Assembly (NCBI RefSeq): GCF_051133435.1
Contig: NZ_JBPGNY010000007.1
Location: 1-64,000 of the forward strand
DNA: 64,000 bases
Source: JAAYAO01 sp051133435
GTDB lineage: Bacteria > Actinomycetota > Actinomycetes > Propionibacteriales > Propionibacteriaceae
Reading direction: 5' to 3'
The position numbers and the translations under genes were made by a program. Below, one piece after another: positions 16,045-25,808 of the stretch; the stretch's first letter is position 1; each line of letters starts with the position of its first letter. The notes beneath the pieces were generated by a model. It was not told where the DNA came from. It saw only the letters and a list, made by a program, of their open reading frames with translations, and ran no database searches.

Positions 16045-19041
16045 GTGCCGCAAACGACGTCAGCGCCCGATCCCAGGTTCGCGATATCCGTCGTGATCCC
16101 TGTCTACCGCTCGGTGGCCACCATCGAACGGTGCCTGCAATCACTGCTCGACCAGACGCTCGACCCGGCCCGGTTCGAGATCATCACCATTCTGAACGGG
16201 CCCGAGGACGGCTCGCGAGAGCTGATTGAACGGCTGGCAGCGGCACACCCGGGGCACACGCTGCAGCGACTCGACAGCCCAGTGGCCAGCGCGGGCGCGG
16301 CGCGCAACGTGGGGTTGGATCACGTTCGCGGTGCGCACGTCACGTTCGTCGATGCCGACGATTGGGTGTCGAGGAACTACTTGGCAGAACTCCTCAAGGC
16401 CGCCGATAACATCTCGCTACCGGTAGCCGGATTGATCGACGTCGCCCCCGACGGCACCCAGAACACCGAGACCACGATCAACCGGTCGCTGACCGACTCG
16501 CATGGCAGATTGTTGGGCGGCACCGTGAGCCTGGCCGGGATCTCGGCGTGCAAGCTTCTCCCTTCGGCGTGGCTCAGCGACCACCGGTTCAACGAGACCC
16601 TCCGTAGCGGTGAGGATCTCGAGTTCATGGCCCGGGTGTTCGCGCCCTATGCGCGCAGGTACACCAGCGTGGTGACAGAGCCCTTTCACGCGGGTGCGCG
16701 ATACTACCGAAGGCTGACCCCCAGCTCGGTGTCACGCCAATCCGCCGGGTACGAATTCGATGTCACCCAGCGGATTGAGGTATTGCGCGAGCTTCTCGGA
16801 TCCGAAGCCGCATATCCCGATGAACAGTCGATGCTCACCGAGCTTCTGGTGAATGGACAGACGAACTTCATTCGTCGGCACATCGAGGCTTATCCAGAGG
16901 ATCTCGACCGACTGCGGGACGACCTGGTGGCCAGTGGGCTTCCGGCCGACGTGGCCCCGATCGAATCCGGAGAGGTCTCACTCGACTACAGCGCCGCCTG
17001 GGCTCCGACCAAGGCGGCTAAGCCGCGCCAGTTCTTGGTGATGGCCGGGTCGGCCCGGAGCTTGAACCAGCTCTCCCGGGAGCTGCGGATCCTGCACAGC
17101 GCCGGGCACCGGGTGCGCCTCGCATACTTCAACGGCTCGTTGTCGAAACAGCTCAGCAAGTTCCCGAACCGACGCTTCGCGCTGTTGAACGAGCCGGTCA
17201 CCGGGGGAAAGCAGGGCCGCTGGCAACGCCGGGCAGCACGCGTCAAGCGGCTCACCCGACGAGCCCTCCCCTTGCTGGTGCCCGCCTCGCTGGCATCCGG
17301 TGTCTTGCCCCGGGTCGATGGTGGTGCGCGGGAGTACTTGAAGCAAGGAACGGTGATTACTGCCGACCGCGAAGGGTCGACGCTGGCTCGCAAATTCGGT
17401 CTCACCCCTGCCGGGGGGGCCGAACTGCTCGATGCCTGGGTGCTGCATTCCATGGCCAGGGTCGCCATCGGAGCGAACAATCTCGTCAAGGCGGTGCCCG
17501 CAGCTGCGGAACGCCTCGCCAAGAACGATACGATTACGCCGCCCCCTCCGCCGGTTTGGAGCCAAGCCGCGTGGCGACTGGTACGCGTCGGGCAATCGGC
17601 TGCCGCGTCCACCGTGCTCGACGCCGCTGCGACAGTACATTCGACCATGGGCGAGCATGGGGCGGACGTGATCCGGGTGCTGGGAGCCATTCAGCAAGAT
17701 GGGGTCGAGCCCGATTCGTTGATGCCTGCCGTTCGTGCGACGCTGGCTGCGGCCGACCAAGCGTGGGAGGTAGGGGAGACCAGTCGGGCAACCTTCCTTG
17801 GGTATCTCGTGCTGGATGTGCTCACCCACCCCGACCTACATGCCAGTGTTCCGGCACCCCCTCTGATGGACCCGGTTAACGATCGGATGGCCCCGTTCGA
17901 GCAGTCGTTGATCGGCCGACACCTCACCGCACCGCTTCCGGAGCGCATCGACGTCGGGTCAACCGGAAAAGTTGTTGACGGTGTCTTGATCCTGCCCGGC
18001 GCCTACCCGAAGTTCGCCGAACAGCTGTTGGATGCGTTGGGCGCCGACGTTCCCACCCGAGTCTTGTCACTGGCGTCGGCCGGACGACAGTTCACCGTGA
18101 TGGGTTTGAATCCCATCGACGTCAGCGAACGCTTGGCCGTTGTCGGTGGGGAGACTGGGTTATCGCTGGCTGCCATCGACCTGATCAAGCAGCACCGGAC
18201 GATTTTCGCCGACTGGGCCGACAGTGGGGCGATGGCGGCCTCGTGGTTCGTCGAACCCGGCACTCGGCTCTTCATCCGATTCCACGGAGTCGACTCGTTG
18301 AGCGGCAAACAGTTCTTGATCGACTGGTCGCGGGTCACCGACGTCGTGTTCGTCAGCGAGCACTTGCGCCGGACAGCGGTACAGGTGCTGGGCGAGCGGA
18401 TCGCGCACTGTCGGCAGCACGTGATCGGCAACATGGTGAACTTCGACCGATTCGACCGGCCGGTCACCGACGACGCCCACCGCCGACTCGGCATGGTCGG
18501 GTGGGGGCAACGAGTGAAGGACCCGTTGTGGGCTGTCGAGGTGCTCGCGCACCTGGTCAAGCACGACCCCGCGTGGTCGTTGCGGCTGATAGGTAGTGAC
18601 TTTCCGGTGGACACCATTCGCACCACCGAGAACGAATACGCCACACGCTTCAGGGAACGCATCCTTGAGCCGGATGTTTCCGGGCACATCGAGTTCATCG
18701 GCTACACCAAGGACCTGCCGACCCACCTGGCTGGTGTGGGATTCGCCGTCAGTTCGAGTCTGCGCGAATCGTTCCATGTAGGAGCGGTCGAAATGGTCGC
18801 CTCTACAGCTGTGCCGGTGATTCGCGACTGGCCGGTGTACGCCCGTCTTGGTGGGGCAGCGGATGTTTTCGGCGAGCACTGGGTGGTACAGACGCCGCAG
18901 GAAGCAGCGGAGCGCATTCTGCAGGTTGCTGAACGGGACGTGTGGCTCGAGACCGCCGAGCAAGCTGCCGCCGAGGCGCGCGCGCATTATGGCGGGGAAG
19001 GGATGGTCGAGCTGTATCGTGCGTTACTTCGGGACGCCTGA
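16045..19041 (+). CDS. Two-domain glycosyltransferase (GT2 + GT4-like)
   Basis: A 998-residue soluble or peripheral protein. An N-terminal GT-A (GT2) domain begins ISVVIPVYRS (about 14-23) and has the metal-binding VDADDW (102-107). A mid-region of about 450 residues has no motif I recognise. A C-terminal GT-B (GT4-like) half spans about 800-990 (GMVGWGQRVKDP, RLIGSDFP, IEFIGYTKDLPTHL, SSSLRESFHVGAVEM). It probably adds two sugars during repeat-unit assembly. The GTG at 16045 has GGAGGAG seven bases upstream; the frame also runs back to 15736 but only through a pseudogene. It is convergent with the next glycosyltransferase. Confidence 0.82.
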   Translation: MPQTTSAPDPRFAISVVIPVYRSVATIERCLQSLLDQTLDPARFEIITILNGPEDGSRELIERLAAAHPGHTLQRLDSPVASAGAARNVGLDHVRGAHVTFVDADDWVSRNYLAELLKAADNISLPVAGLIDVAPDGTQNTETTINRSLTDSHGRLLGGTVSLAGISACKLLPSAWLSDHRFNETLRSGEDLEFMARVFAPYARRYTSVVTEPFHAGARYYRRLTPSSVSRQSAGYEFDVTQRIEVLRELLGSEAAYPDEQSMLTELLVNGQTNFIRRHIEAYPEDLDRLRDDLVASGLPADVAPIESGEVSLDYSAAWAPTKAAKPRQFLVMAGSARSLNQLSRELRILHSAGHRVRLAYFNGSLSKQLSKFPNRRFALLNEPVTGGKQGRWQRRAARVKRLTRRALPLLVPASLASGVLPRVDGGAREYLKQGTVITADREGSTLARKFGLTPAGGAELLDAWVLHSMARVAIGANNLVKAVPAAAERLAKNDTITPPPPPVWSQAAWRLVRVGQSAAASTVLDAAATVHSTMGEHGADVIRVLGAIQQDGVEPDSLMPAVRATLAAADQAWEVGETSRATFLGYLVLDVLTHPDLHASVPAPPLMDPVNDRMAPFEQSLIGRHLTAPLPERIDVGSTGKVVDGVLILPGAYPKFAEQLLDALGADVPTRVLSLASAGRQFTVMGLNPIDVSERLAVVGGETGLSLAAIDLIKQHRTIFADWADSGAMAASWFVEPGTRLFIRFHGVDSLSGKQFLIDWSRVTDVVFVSEHLRRTAVQVLGERIAHCRQHVIGNMVNFDRFDRPVTDDAHRRLGMVGWGQRVKDPLWAVEVLAHLVKHDPAWSLRLIGSDFPVDTIRTTENEYATRFRERILEPDVSGHIEFIGYTKDLPTHLAGVGFAVSSSLRESFHVGAVEMVASTAVPVIRDWPVYARLGGAADVFGEHWVVQTPQEAAERILQVAERDVWLETAEQAAAEARAHYGGEGMVELYRALLRDA

Positions 19042-19059
19042 GCGGCCCTGCGAGGCACC

Positions 19060-20244
19060 TCAGTGCTCGCGGACGATGTCGGCCAGGGTCGCCTGAAGTG
19101 CGGTGAAGTGTTCGACCGGGCTGCGGTAGTCGATGCCGGGCTGGGCGGCCAGGGTGCTGCCTTCTTCGATCACGGCCCACACCTTGCTGGTGCTGCCCTT
19201 GTAGTCACTCCACTTCGAGGGCAGGAAGGGATTGACCGTCCCGCTGGGAGGTGTGACGGCGTCGTTGACCAGCAATACGTCCATCTTGTCGGCGAGGTTC
19301 AGAAACTCCAGGTAATCGACGAACGGGTTAACGCGTACTGCGTCCTCGATACCCAGTTTCGCGACTTCACCTTCGAGTTCTTCGGGCTTTGCTGTGAAGA
19401 CGTGCAACGCCACCGCGTCGCGGATTCGGCGCGGGCTCCTGGCGATTGCGTCCAGGATGAGGCCGACGCCTCGGCTGACGTAGAAATTGCCGAAGTACCC
19501 GATGTTGACCCGGCTCGGGGGCAGTTCGTAGGCGCTGTGCACCATGTCGTAGAACTCACGGGGCAGGGTCGGGTGTGGGCTGACCCTGCTGCGCTCTTCG
19601 ACCCGTCGCGCCAGGGACGGATCGGCACTGTGCTCGAGCATGAACCGTTGCTGCAGGTCGTTGGTGAAAATGAACTCGTCGGCCAGCGCGAAGGCCAGCA
19701 CCTCGGCCCATTCGAAGGAGTTGTTGGAGGTGGGTGCGGCGAACCCCCGCGCTTCTACGCCGGCTGCCAACAGGTCGGGCAGCAGCCCCTTTCCCCAGGG
19801 GGCGCGCCGCACCGCACCGAGCACATCGTGCGAAAGCGGGTCGGAGAACTCGGCGACCCAGGGCAGATCGGGTCGGGCCAATTTGATCCGCGCGGCGAGC
19901 ACGTGCGAGGCGGTGAACTGGGCGCGGCTGTAGAGCTTGTCGTAACTGTGGTCGGTTTCCCAGCGGCGAAAGACTCGGTAGCCCTCTTCGGTGTAATGAA
20001 AGATGGACGGCCAGGATGAAAACGCCGAAGGGGTGCGCAGGGGTACGAATCGGTCGACTTGTTCCCCGGCAATTTGGGTGAGTCCGGAATCGATCCTGCG
20101 AATAGAATCGAGAGCGTTCGCGATGACGTCGACCCGCCGTCCCGACTCACGCACCCGCTTGGCTGCCACGATGCCGGCAGTGTCGTTGTAGGGGGTGAAC
20201 GCGTAGGACGCGACGAGCATGCGAGATTCTGGCATGGCATTCAT
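19060..20244 (-). CDS. GT4-like glycosyltransferase
   Basis: A 394-residue GT-B protein. The N-terminal strand-turn is MLVASYAFTPYNDTAG; the acceptor half has WVAEFSDPLSHD. The C-terminal nucleotide-binding half shows VNIGYFGNFYVSRGVGLILDAI, VNPFVDYLEFLNLADKMDVLLV and a PFLPSKWSDYKGS loop. The final Glu-rich loop is less conserved than in classical GT4. The start is taken as the ATG at 20244; ATGs at 20235 and 20220 are possible. It is the last gene of the four-gene minus-strand operon GT4, Wzm, Wzt-FkbH, GT4. The sugar is unknown. Confidence 0.78.
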   Translation of the reverse strand: MNAMPESRMLVASYAFTPYNDTAGIVAAKRVRESGRRVDVIANALDSIRRIDSGLTQIAGEQVDRFVPLRTPSAFSSWPSIFHYTEEGYRVFRRWETDHSYDKLYSRAQFTASHVLAARIKLARPDLPWVAEFSDPLSHDVLGAVRRAPWGKGLLPDLLAAGVEARGFAAPTSNNSFEWAEVLAFALADEFIFTNDLQQRFMLEHSADPSLARRVEERSRVSPHPTLPREFYDMVHSAYELPPSRVNIGYFGNFYVSRGVGLILDAIARSPRRIRDAVALHVFTAKPEELEGEVAKLGIEDAVRVNPFVDYLEFLNLADKMDVLLVNDAVTPPSGTVNPFLPSKWSDYKGSTSKVWAVIEEGSTLAAQPGIDYRSPVEHFTALQATLADIVREH

Positions 20245-20275
20245 CGTAACAACTGCGGCAGGGGCGAACTCTCCA

Positions 20276-23056
20276 TCACTCGTGCTCCGGCACCAACTCG
20301 GCATGTACCCAGACCCGCACGCGCTCGACGTCAACAGCGACGTCGTCGCTGCCCCACAGTTGCAAGGCCAGGTTGGAGGGCGTGAACGGCTCGTCGCCGA
20401 TCATTACGAACCGGGTCACGCCGTCGAATCGTTCGGTGCGCAGATAGTGGTAAAACTCCGCTGCGGGTTTCCCGAAACGGGTGATTCCACCCTCTTCGCG
20501 CAGGGTTGCGTTGTGGTCGGTGTCGATCAACAACAAGGCACCGCGAGCACGCTGCGGGTTCGCCGTTGCGCGCACTTCGATCTCCCACACCCGAGACGAG
20601 GCATCGCCCCACGCGTCCGGCAGAGGTAGCGGGTGCTCGGACAACGCACCGACTTCGACGAACTCGGCAACCGGGCGCAGGGTGGGGGGTTCGATACCTG
20701 GCAGCACCGGGGCGGTCCCCACCGCCAACAGGGCCCGCAGGCGGTGGGTCCAAGCCGCAACCAAGTCGGGTGTGAGCGCGGCGGGACTCGACACGGGCCC
20801 AGCCACCAATTCACCGGCCTCGAGCAGTTCGACGGAGTCGTTGCCCTCGGCGAGTTCCCGCCAGACTTGGTTGAACTCGCGCACCCGACTGACACTTGCA
20901 TTCGGCCGATGGGGATGATCGGTGAATCGTTCACTCGGTAGCAATACCACCAGCTTGACACCGGCATGTCGGTCGATGAATGTCTGGGCGGTGCGTTGAT
21001 AAAGCTCCAGCCCTGGAGCCCCCGCCCCCCAAATCCGATCGTCGCACTCCATCCCGGCCCAGTACGTGACGACGGGTGCGCCCGGAGTGTAAGAGCGGTC
21101 CAACGCGGTCTTCATCGATTCCTGTCCGGCCGCGTCCTGCACGTTCAGCGAGGCGGGTTGCAAAGCCAACGCCACCGCGCCGGTGTCCCGCCCGGCCAAC
21201 ACCCGAATATCGGGGGCGCCGGAGGGCTCGAGCCCGTACGCGGCGAGGATGGACGCCGCAGCGTCCTCTTCGGCGTTCACGAACCTCACCCACGGCGGTG
21301 CGCTGCCCACCGGGAACTCCGTCTGCTCGAAACCGGACTGACCCTGCAGGGCGGCAGCCACCCCTTCGGGAAGTCCCAAGCCCACCGCTGCGTCGGAGAA
21401 CACGAAGTGTTGTAGCGTTCCCTTTCGCCGGTGGACCGAGACGAACCCCACCACCCCGTGGACTCCGAAATCGTCCCAAGCCATCACGGTGACGGCGCGG
21501 TTTCGGCGCAGATCACCGAGCCATTGGCTCACCTGACCGGCAGCGAAGTGTGAATCGGTGTAGTTGCCCGCACGAGCCCGCCGCACGAGCGTCTCCACCC
21601 TCGGGGCCAGATGCAGTCCCGCCAACCCGTCCAGCACGGTGAACTTCACGCCGTGTCGGCCCAGGAACGTCGTCTCGCCCGAACGCGAGCGGCGCTGGGC
21701 ATGATGACGCCGGACGAGGGCCCGGGTTGCCTCGACCGGAGCGGTATCGGATCCTTCATAGCGGCGGATGACCTGTTGCAAGTAGTGGAAGGTCGCCGGA
21801 TCATTCGAGTTCTTCGTCCGGATGCCGGGGAGCCCGTTCTCGACCGAAGACAGCACGACCTCGTCGGCGTCGATCAGCACGGTGTGCGCCGGGTCGATCG
21901 ACAGATACGACAACATCTCGGGCAGGGCGACCGCCAACGGTTCGTCGGCCATGTCAAAGTACACACAGTTCTCTTGCAAGCCGGTCGACTTGAGCTGGAC
22001 GATGTCCTCGGCGGCGAAGGCGCCGTGCACGCAAGCCAGGTTTACCACCCCACTGTTGCTCAGCGACTCGAACAGTTCCGCGTGACGTTGTGGGGATGTG
22101 GCCGCTGTGCCCCGCCCCCACAGCGAACTACCCGGGCCCCACACCACCGTTGTGATCACCCGCTCTTCGTCGGTGTCGACCGGTATCACCTTGAGGTTCG
22201 CCCCCGGTTCCGGCGTCGGTTCGCTGGGTAGGGTGCCGGCGAGTTGTTCGGGCTGTTGTTCGCTGAGGGGGGGCGGCACGCGTCCGGACGCGTATTCGGC
22301 CACGACATCTCCGGCCGGGCCGTCCATCACCAGATGCCCATGGTCGAGCCAGAGCGCGCGCTGACACATGTCGGTGATCGTGCTGTTGGAATGCGACACC
22401 AGGAAGACGGTGCTGGCGCCGGCGAGGATCTCGTTGATCTTGTCCATCGAGCGTTGCCGGAAGGCCGCGTCACCGGTGGCCAGGGCTTCGTCGATCATCA
22501 GAATTTCGGGGCGAACCGCAGTCGAAATCGCGAAACGCAGGCGGGCGCCCTGACCCGAGGAGTAGGTCGCCATCGGTCGGCCGATCGCCTCACCGATGTC
22601 GGCCAGTTCGACGATCTCGTCGTAGCGTTCGCGCACCTGCTCGCGGGTCAGGCCCAGCGCCTGACCACCGATGTAGACGTTGCGTTCGCCGCTGAGCTGG
22701 TTCAACAACACGGCATTCACCCCGAGCAGCGATGGTTCACCATGTAGCCAGATGTGACCGTTGGTCGGCGGCACCAAACCCGCCAGTGCACGCAACAGTG
22801 TCGACTTTCCCGACCCGTTGTGCCCGATGATCCCGATCGATTCGCCGCGGTGGGCGATGAACGAGACGTCCTTGACCGCGTGCACATAGCTGACGTTGCC
22901 GATCTGACGTTGCGGGGTGATCAGCCGGCGCAGCCCCTGGCGCTCACCCTGACCGGACGCGTTGCCGCGGCGTTTGCCGCCGAAGACCTCGTAGGTGACG
23001 TCGACGTGCCAGGCGATCACCGCCGGGTCGGACGTCTTCGGATCAGCCTCGGCCAT
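20276..23056 (-). CDS. Wzt-type ABC ATPase fused to a degenerate FkbH-like domain
   Basis: A 926-residue fusion. Residues 15-258 are a Wzt/TagH-type polysaccharide-export ATPase: Walker A GHNGSGKS (78-85), signature YSSGQGARL (165-173), Walker B ILMIDEAL (185-192), H-loop Ser-His 221-222. After a Pro/Glu-rich linker (260-290), residues about 300-570 follow the FkbH-like (HAD IIIC) layout: VVWGPGSSLWGRG (304-316) where FkbH has VWDLDNTLWGG, HTVLIDADEVV (391-401) where FkbH has a DDNP loop, NYTDSHFAAGQVS (498-510) and DDFGVHGVVGFVSV (528-541). Both Asp residues of the HAD nucleophile motif are replaced by Gly, so phosphatase/phosphotransfer chemistry is unlikely. Residues 570-926 are unassigned; they may include an SGNH-like segment (PVVTYWAGMECDD) and a beta-rich end. 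The ATG at 23056 overlaps the permease stop. Confidence 0.85.
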   Translation of the reverse strand: MAEADPKTSDPAVIAWHVDVTYEVFGGKRRGNASGQGERQGLRRLITPQRQIGNVSYVHAVKDVSFIAHRGESIGIIGHNGSGKSTLLRALAGLVPPTNGHIWLHGEPSLLGVNAVLLNQLSGERNVYIGGQALGLTREQVRERYDEIVELADIGEAIGRPMATYSSGQGARLRFAISTAVRPEILMIDEALATGDAAFRQRSMDKINEILAGASTVFLVSHSNSTITDMCQRALWLDHGHLVMDGPAGDVVAEYASGRVPPPLSEQQPEQLAGTLPSEPTPEPGANLKVIPVDTDEERVITTVVWGPGSSLWGRGTAATSPQRHAELFESLSNSGVVNLACVHGAFAAEDIVQLKSTGLQENCVYFDMADEPLAVALPEMLSYLSIDPAHTVLIDADEVVLSSVENGLPGIRTKNSNDPATFHYLQQVIRRYEGSDTAPVEATRALVRRHHAQRRSRSGETTFLGRHGVKFTVLDGLAGLHLAPRVETLVRRARAGNYTDSHFAAGQVSQWLGDLRRNRAVTVMAWDDFGVHGVVGFVSVHRRKGTLQHFVFSDAAVGLGLPEGVAAALQGQSGFEQTEFPVGSAPPWVRFVNAEEDAAASILAAYGLEPSGAPDIRVLAGRDTGAVALALQPASLNVQDAAGQESMKTALDRSYTPGAPVVTYWAGMECDDRIWGAGAPGLELYQRTAQTFIDRHAGVKLVVLLPSERFTDHPHRPNASVSRVREFNQVWRELAEGNDSVELLEAGELVAGPVSSPAALTPDLVAAWTHRLRALLAVGTAPVLPGIEPPTLRPVAEFVEVGALSEHPLPLPDAWGDASSRVWEIEVRATANPQRARGALLLIDTDHNATLREEGGITRFGKPAAEFYHYLRTERFDGVTRFVMIGDEPFTPSNLALQLWGSDDVAVDVERVRVWVHAELVPEHE

Positions 23057-23921
23057 AACGTGCCTCATCGCGCCAGAACACCCACAGGCCCACCACCGGC
23101 AGCACGATCGCCCAAGCGATCGAGACCAGCCAGGGCGTCCACGACAGTTCGAACTCACCCATCAACGCCTGCCGGGCAATTGTCAGCTGCAGGGCCAAGG
23201 GCTGGTTGTCCAGGATCGCCCCGACCACCGGCCAGTTCGCGGTCATCGCCGAAATGCTGAAGAACACCCCCGAGACATATCGACCGAGCCGCACCGCCAC
23301 CGGAATCAGGTTCCACACGTCGGCGCTGGCGTTGACGATCCGGGCCAGAATCAGCACCATCCCAGCCTGCATCAGGCCTTGCAACACGATCGCCACCGGA
23401 AACAGCAGCCAGGACCACATCGGGCGTTCGCCGGTCAGCGGCAGCACCACAACCAGCACCAGCAAGCCCGGCAGCAGCGCCAACACCTCGGTCAGGACCA
23501 CGGCCAACGGCAGCAGAGCGCGCGGAAAGTGCAGTGCTCTGACGAGGCCGGTGTTGCCGACGATCGCCCGTGAGCCCGAGGTCAACGTCGACGCAGAGAG
23601 CCCGAAGAGCACCACGCCGATCGCGAGGTAACCGACGAAGTTGTCGATGCCGCGTCCGGTGCGCAACAACAGGCCGAAGATGAACAGGTAGGTAGCGATC
23701 AGCAGCAACGGGTTGATGAAGGCCCAGAGCTGACCGAACCGCTGGCCCTCGTTCTTGGCCAGGCTGCGCGCCGATGACAACGTCCACAGGAACGAACGCC
23801 GTTGCCACAAGTCACGTATATAGGCGCCGAACGGGGGGCGGTGACCGACCTGGCGCATGCCTGCGGTCTTGGCGATCTTCGATACTTCCGACAGTGAGAG
23901 GTCGGCGATGTTGTGGTCCAA
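23043..23921 (-). CDS. wzm: Polysaccharide ABC exporter permease (Wzm/TagG type)
   Basis: A 292-residue ABC-2 permease with a ~60-residue cytoplasmic N-terminus followed by six predicted membrane helices (LLLIATYLFIFGLLL, FVGYLAIGVVLFGLSA, LAVVLTEVLALLPGLLVLVVVL and others). The layout fits Wzm/TagG proteins that move undecaprenyl-linked glycans across the membrane. Its stop overlaps the start of the Wzt-FkbH fusion by 14 bases, so the two proteins are coupled partners. The glycosyltransferase gene before it ends 6 bases upstream. Confidence 0.88.
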   Translation of the reverse strand: MDHNIADLSLSEVSKIAKTAGMRQVGHRPPFGAYIRDLWQRRSFLWTLSSARSLAKNEGQRFGQLWAFINPLLLIATYLFIFGLLLRTGRGIDNFVGYLAIGVVLFGLSASTLTSGSRAIVGNTGLVRALHFPRALLPLAVVLTEVLALLPGLLVLVVVLPLTGERPMWSWLLFPVAIVLQGLMQAGMVLILARIVNASADVWNLIPVAVRLGRYVSGVFFSISAMTANWPVVGAILDNQPLALQLTIARQALMGEFELSWTPWLVSIAWAIVLPVVGLWVFWRDEARYGRG

Positions 23922-23927
23922 CTGAAC

Positions 23928-25706
23928 CTACCCGTCCTCTCTGCCCTCGCCGCAGTGCTCGGGGGCCGACGTGTTGCCGAATGCGGCGGCGTAGATGTCG
24001 TCATAGCGGCGTGCCATGTGCGCCCAGGTGCGGGCGGTGAGGATCCACTCCCTTCCGGCACGGCCAGCGTCGACCAACCTCAGGGGATCATACAAGCGTC
24101 TGTGCAGTTCGGCCGCCCACTTCGGAGCGGCGTCGACCTCCACGATCCAGCCCATGTCGGGCACCTCGGTGAGAAGTTCCTTGAGCGGGGGCAGGTCGCT
24201 CATGATCAGCGGTACTCCGGTGGCCAACGCCTCCAACGGTTTCATCGGCGGCACCACCCGGGTCACCGGAGTGTGGTGTCGCGGCACGCAGAACAGGTCC
24301 ATTGCCGCGATATGGGCGCGCACGCAGTGGTGGGGGACGCGTCCGGTGAAGTGGGCCCGCACCCCCTGCTTGCGGGCCAATAACTCGAGCCGGTGCCGAT
24401 CGGGTCCGTCCCCGACCACCAGCAACAACACGTCAGGGTCGGCCAGGACGGCCAACGCGTTGATGACCGTGTCGAGCCCCTCGTACCGGTTGAGTGTGCC
24501 GGCCAGGCCCACGATCCGGGCGTCGTCGGGTAGCTTCAACTGTGCTCGTGCACGGCTCCGGTCGGGCGGGTCATCGAGGAAAGCGGACCCCACCGCATTG
24601 GGCACCAGATGCACCTTGTGGGGTGGGATGCCGCGGGATACGATCTCGTCGCGCATGGTCGCGGACAGGGTTACCACCACGTCGGCCTCGCGCATGCACT
24701 GTGTTTCGGCCTGCCGGGTGAGCCGGTAGCGCTCGGAACCGACGCTGCCGCCATGGGAGCGCCACGTCTCTTCCAGGAAACCGCGAACCTCGTAGACGAC
24801 AGGAACGCCGAGCCGACGACCCGTCGCGATGGCCACTTGGGCGTTGTCGTGCTTGGAATGGGCGTGCACGATCTGCGGTTGCAACCGGCGCAACAACGTC
24901 ACTGACTCATCGACCGCCATGTTCAGGCGCTCGTCGGCCGAGATCGACAGTGGACGGTGGGGCAGCAGCCGGTGGTACGTCACCCCGTCGAGGTCGATCG
25001 TCCGGGCCGCGGTCAGGTGCCCTTGATCGACTGGGAAACCGATCCGTGAGATCACGTCGACCTGCAACCCAGCCCGTCGCTGGGCATCGGTGATTCCCTT
25101 GGTGCGCAGGGTGTAGCCGGTTTGGGCCTCGGGCAGGGCCGTGGTGACGAAGTGGCAGGTTCGTTGTACCGGGAGAGCGACGGTCAATTTTTCGATGGGG
25201 CGATCGGTACGCGTAGCCGGATTGAGCACCCGTAGGTCCCCTTCGACCACCTGGGCCAGCGCCGACCGGTGGTTACTCAGGGCGCGCAAGGCAGCAGAGT
25301 ATTCGCCTTCTTCGGCCAACATGCGGGCACGTGTGGGGTCACTGAGTTCGTCGGTACCCTCGGCGATCTCGCGGGCCAGATCTTGACGATGCAGCACTAC
25401 CGCGGCGTCGACCGCTCGTCCGGGATTGCTTGCGGTAGCTGCCTCTCTCAGCAGTTCGGCGGCGCGGGTGTGTCGGCCACCGGCTGCCTCGGCGAGTGCC
25501 GCGGTGGGGCGGTCGACCTGAACCAACAACGAAGTGGCTACGCGACGGACCGGCGCGGGCAGAGCCCTCAGCCCGGCCGAGACGAGTGCCGCGGTGCCCT
25601 GAACCCGAAACTTTCGGCCTACCGAGATGAAGATCACCAGGTTCCTGGTCGCAGCACGCAATCGCCGCAGCGCTCGGGGAAGCCGAGTTTCCGCACGAGA
25701 AGCCAT
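23928..25706 (-). CDS. GT4 glycosyltransferase with helical N-terminal extension
   Basis: A 592-residue protein. The first ~180 residues are Ala/Arg-rich and helical, with no recognised family. The remaining ~410 residues are a GT-B/GT4 transferase: PQIVHAHSKHDNAQVA, VVYEVRGFLEE, RIVGLAGTLNRYEGLDTVI, VVGDGPDRHRLE and the donor-site Glu region PMKPLEALATGVPLIMSD. The ATG at 25706 begins MASRAETRL. It is the first gene of the operon that includes Wzm and the Wzt-FkbH fusion. The 102-base gap to the divergent gene at 25809 should hold both promoters. Confidence 0.82.
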   Translation of the reverse strand: MASRAETRLPRALRRLRAATRNLVIFISVGRKFRVQGTAALVSAGLRALPAPVRRVATSLLVQVDRPTAALAEAAGGRHTRAAELLREAATASNPGRAVDAAVVLHRQDLAREIAEGTDELSDPTRARMLAEEGEYSAALRALSNHRSALAQVVEGDLRVLNPATRTDRPIEKLTVALPVQRTCHFVTTALPEAQTGYTLRTKGITDAQRRAGLQVDVISRIGFPVDQGHLTAARTIDLDGVTYHRLLPHRPLSISADERLNMAVDESVTLLRRLQPQIVHAHSKHDNAQVAIATGRRLGVPVVYEVRGFLEETWRSHGGSVGSERYRLTRQAETQCMREADVVVTLSATMRDEIVSRGIPPHKVHLVPNAVGSAFLDDPPDRSRARAQLKLPDDARIVGLAGTLNRYEGLDTVINALAVLADPDVLLLVVGDGPDRHRLELLARKQGVRAHFTGRVPHHCVRAHIAAMDLFCVPRHHTPVTRVVPPMKPLEALATGVPLIMSDLPPLKELLTEVPDMGWIVEVDAAPKWAAELHRRLYDPLRLVDAGRAGREWILTARTWAHMARRYDDIYAAAFGNTSAPEHCGEGREDG

Positions 25707-25808
25707 GGAATTGACATTACTGGCCCGAGGCGACTTGCGCTCGTCGGCGCCGCCAGGCGACTCCGGTATCGTGACAGGAGTTCGACACGTGGACAGAGGG
25801 GTTATTCG

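Noticed and set aside
25711..25716. Perfect TTGACA in the gap between divergent glycosyltransferase genes
   Set aside because: No acceptable -10 box lies 16-19 bases downstream, so I did not call a promoter.
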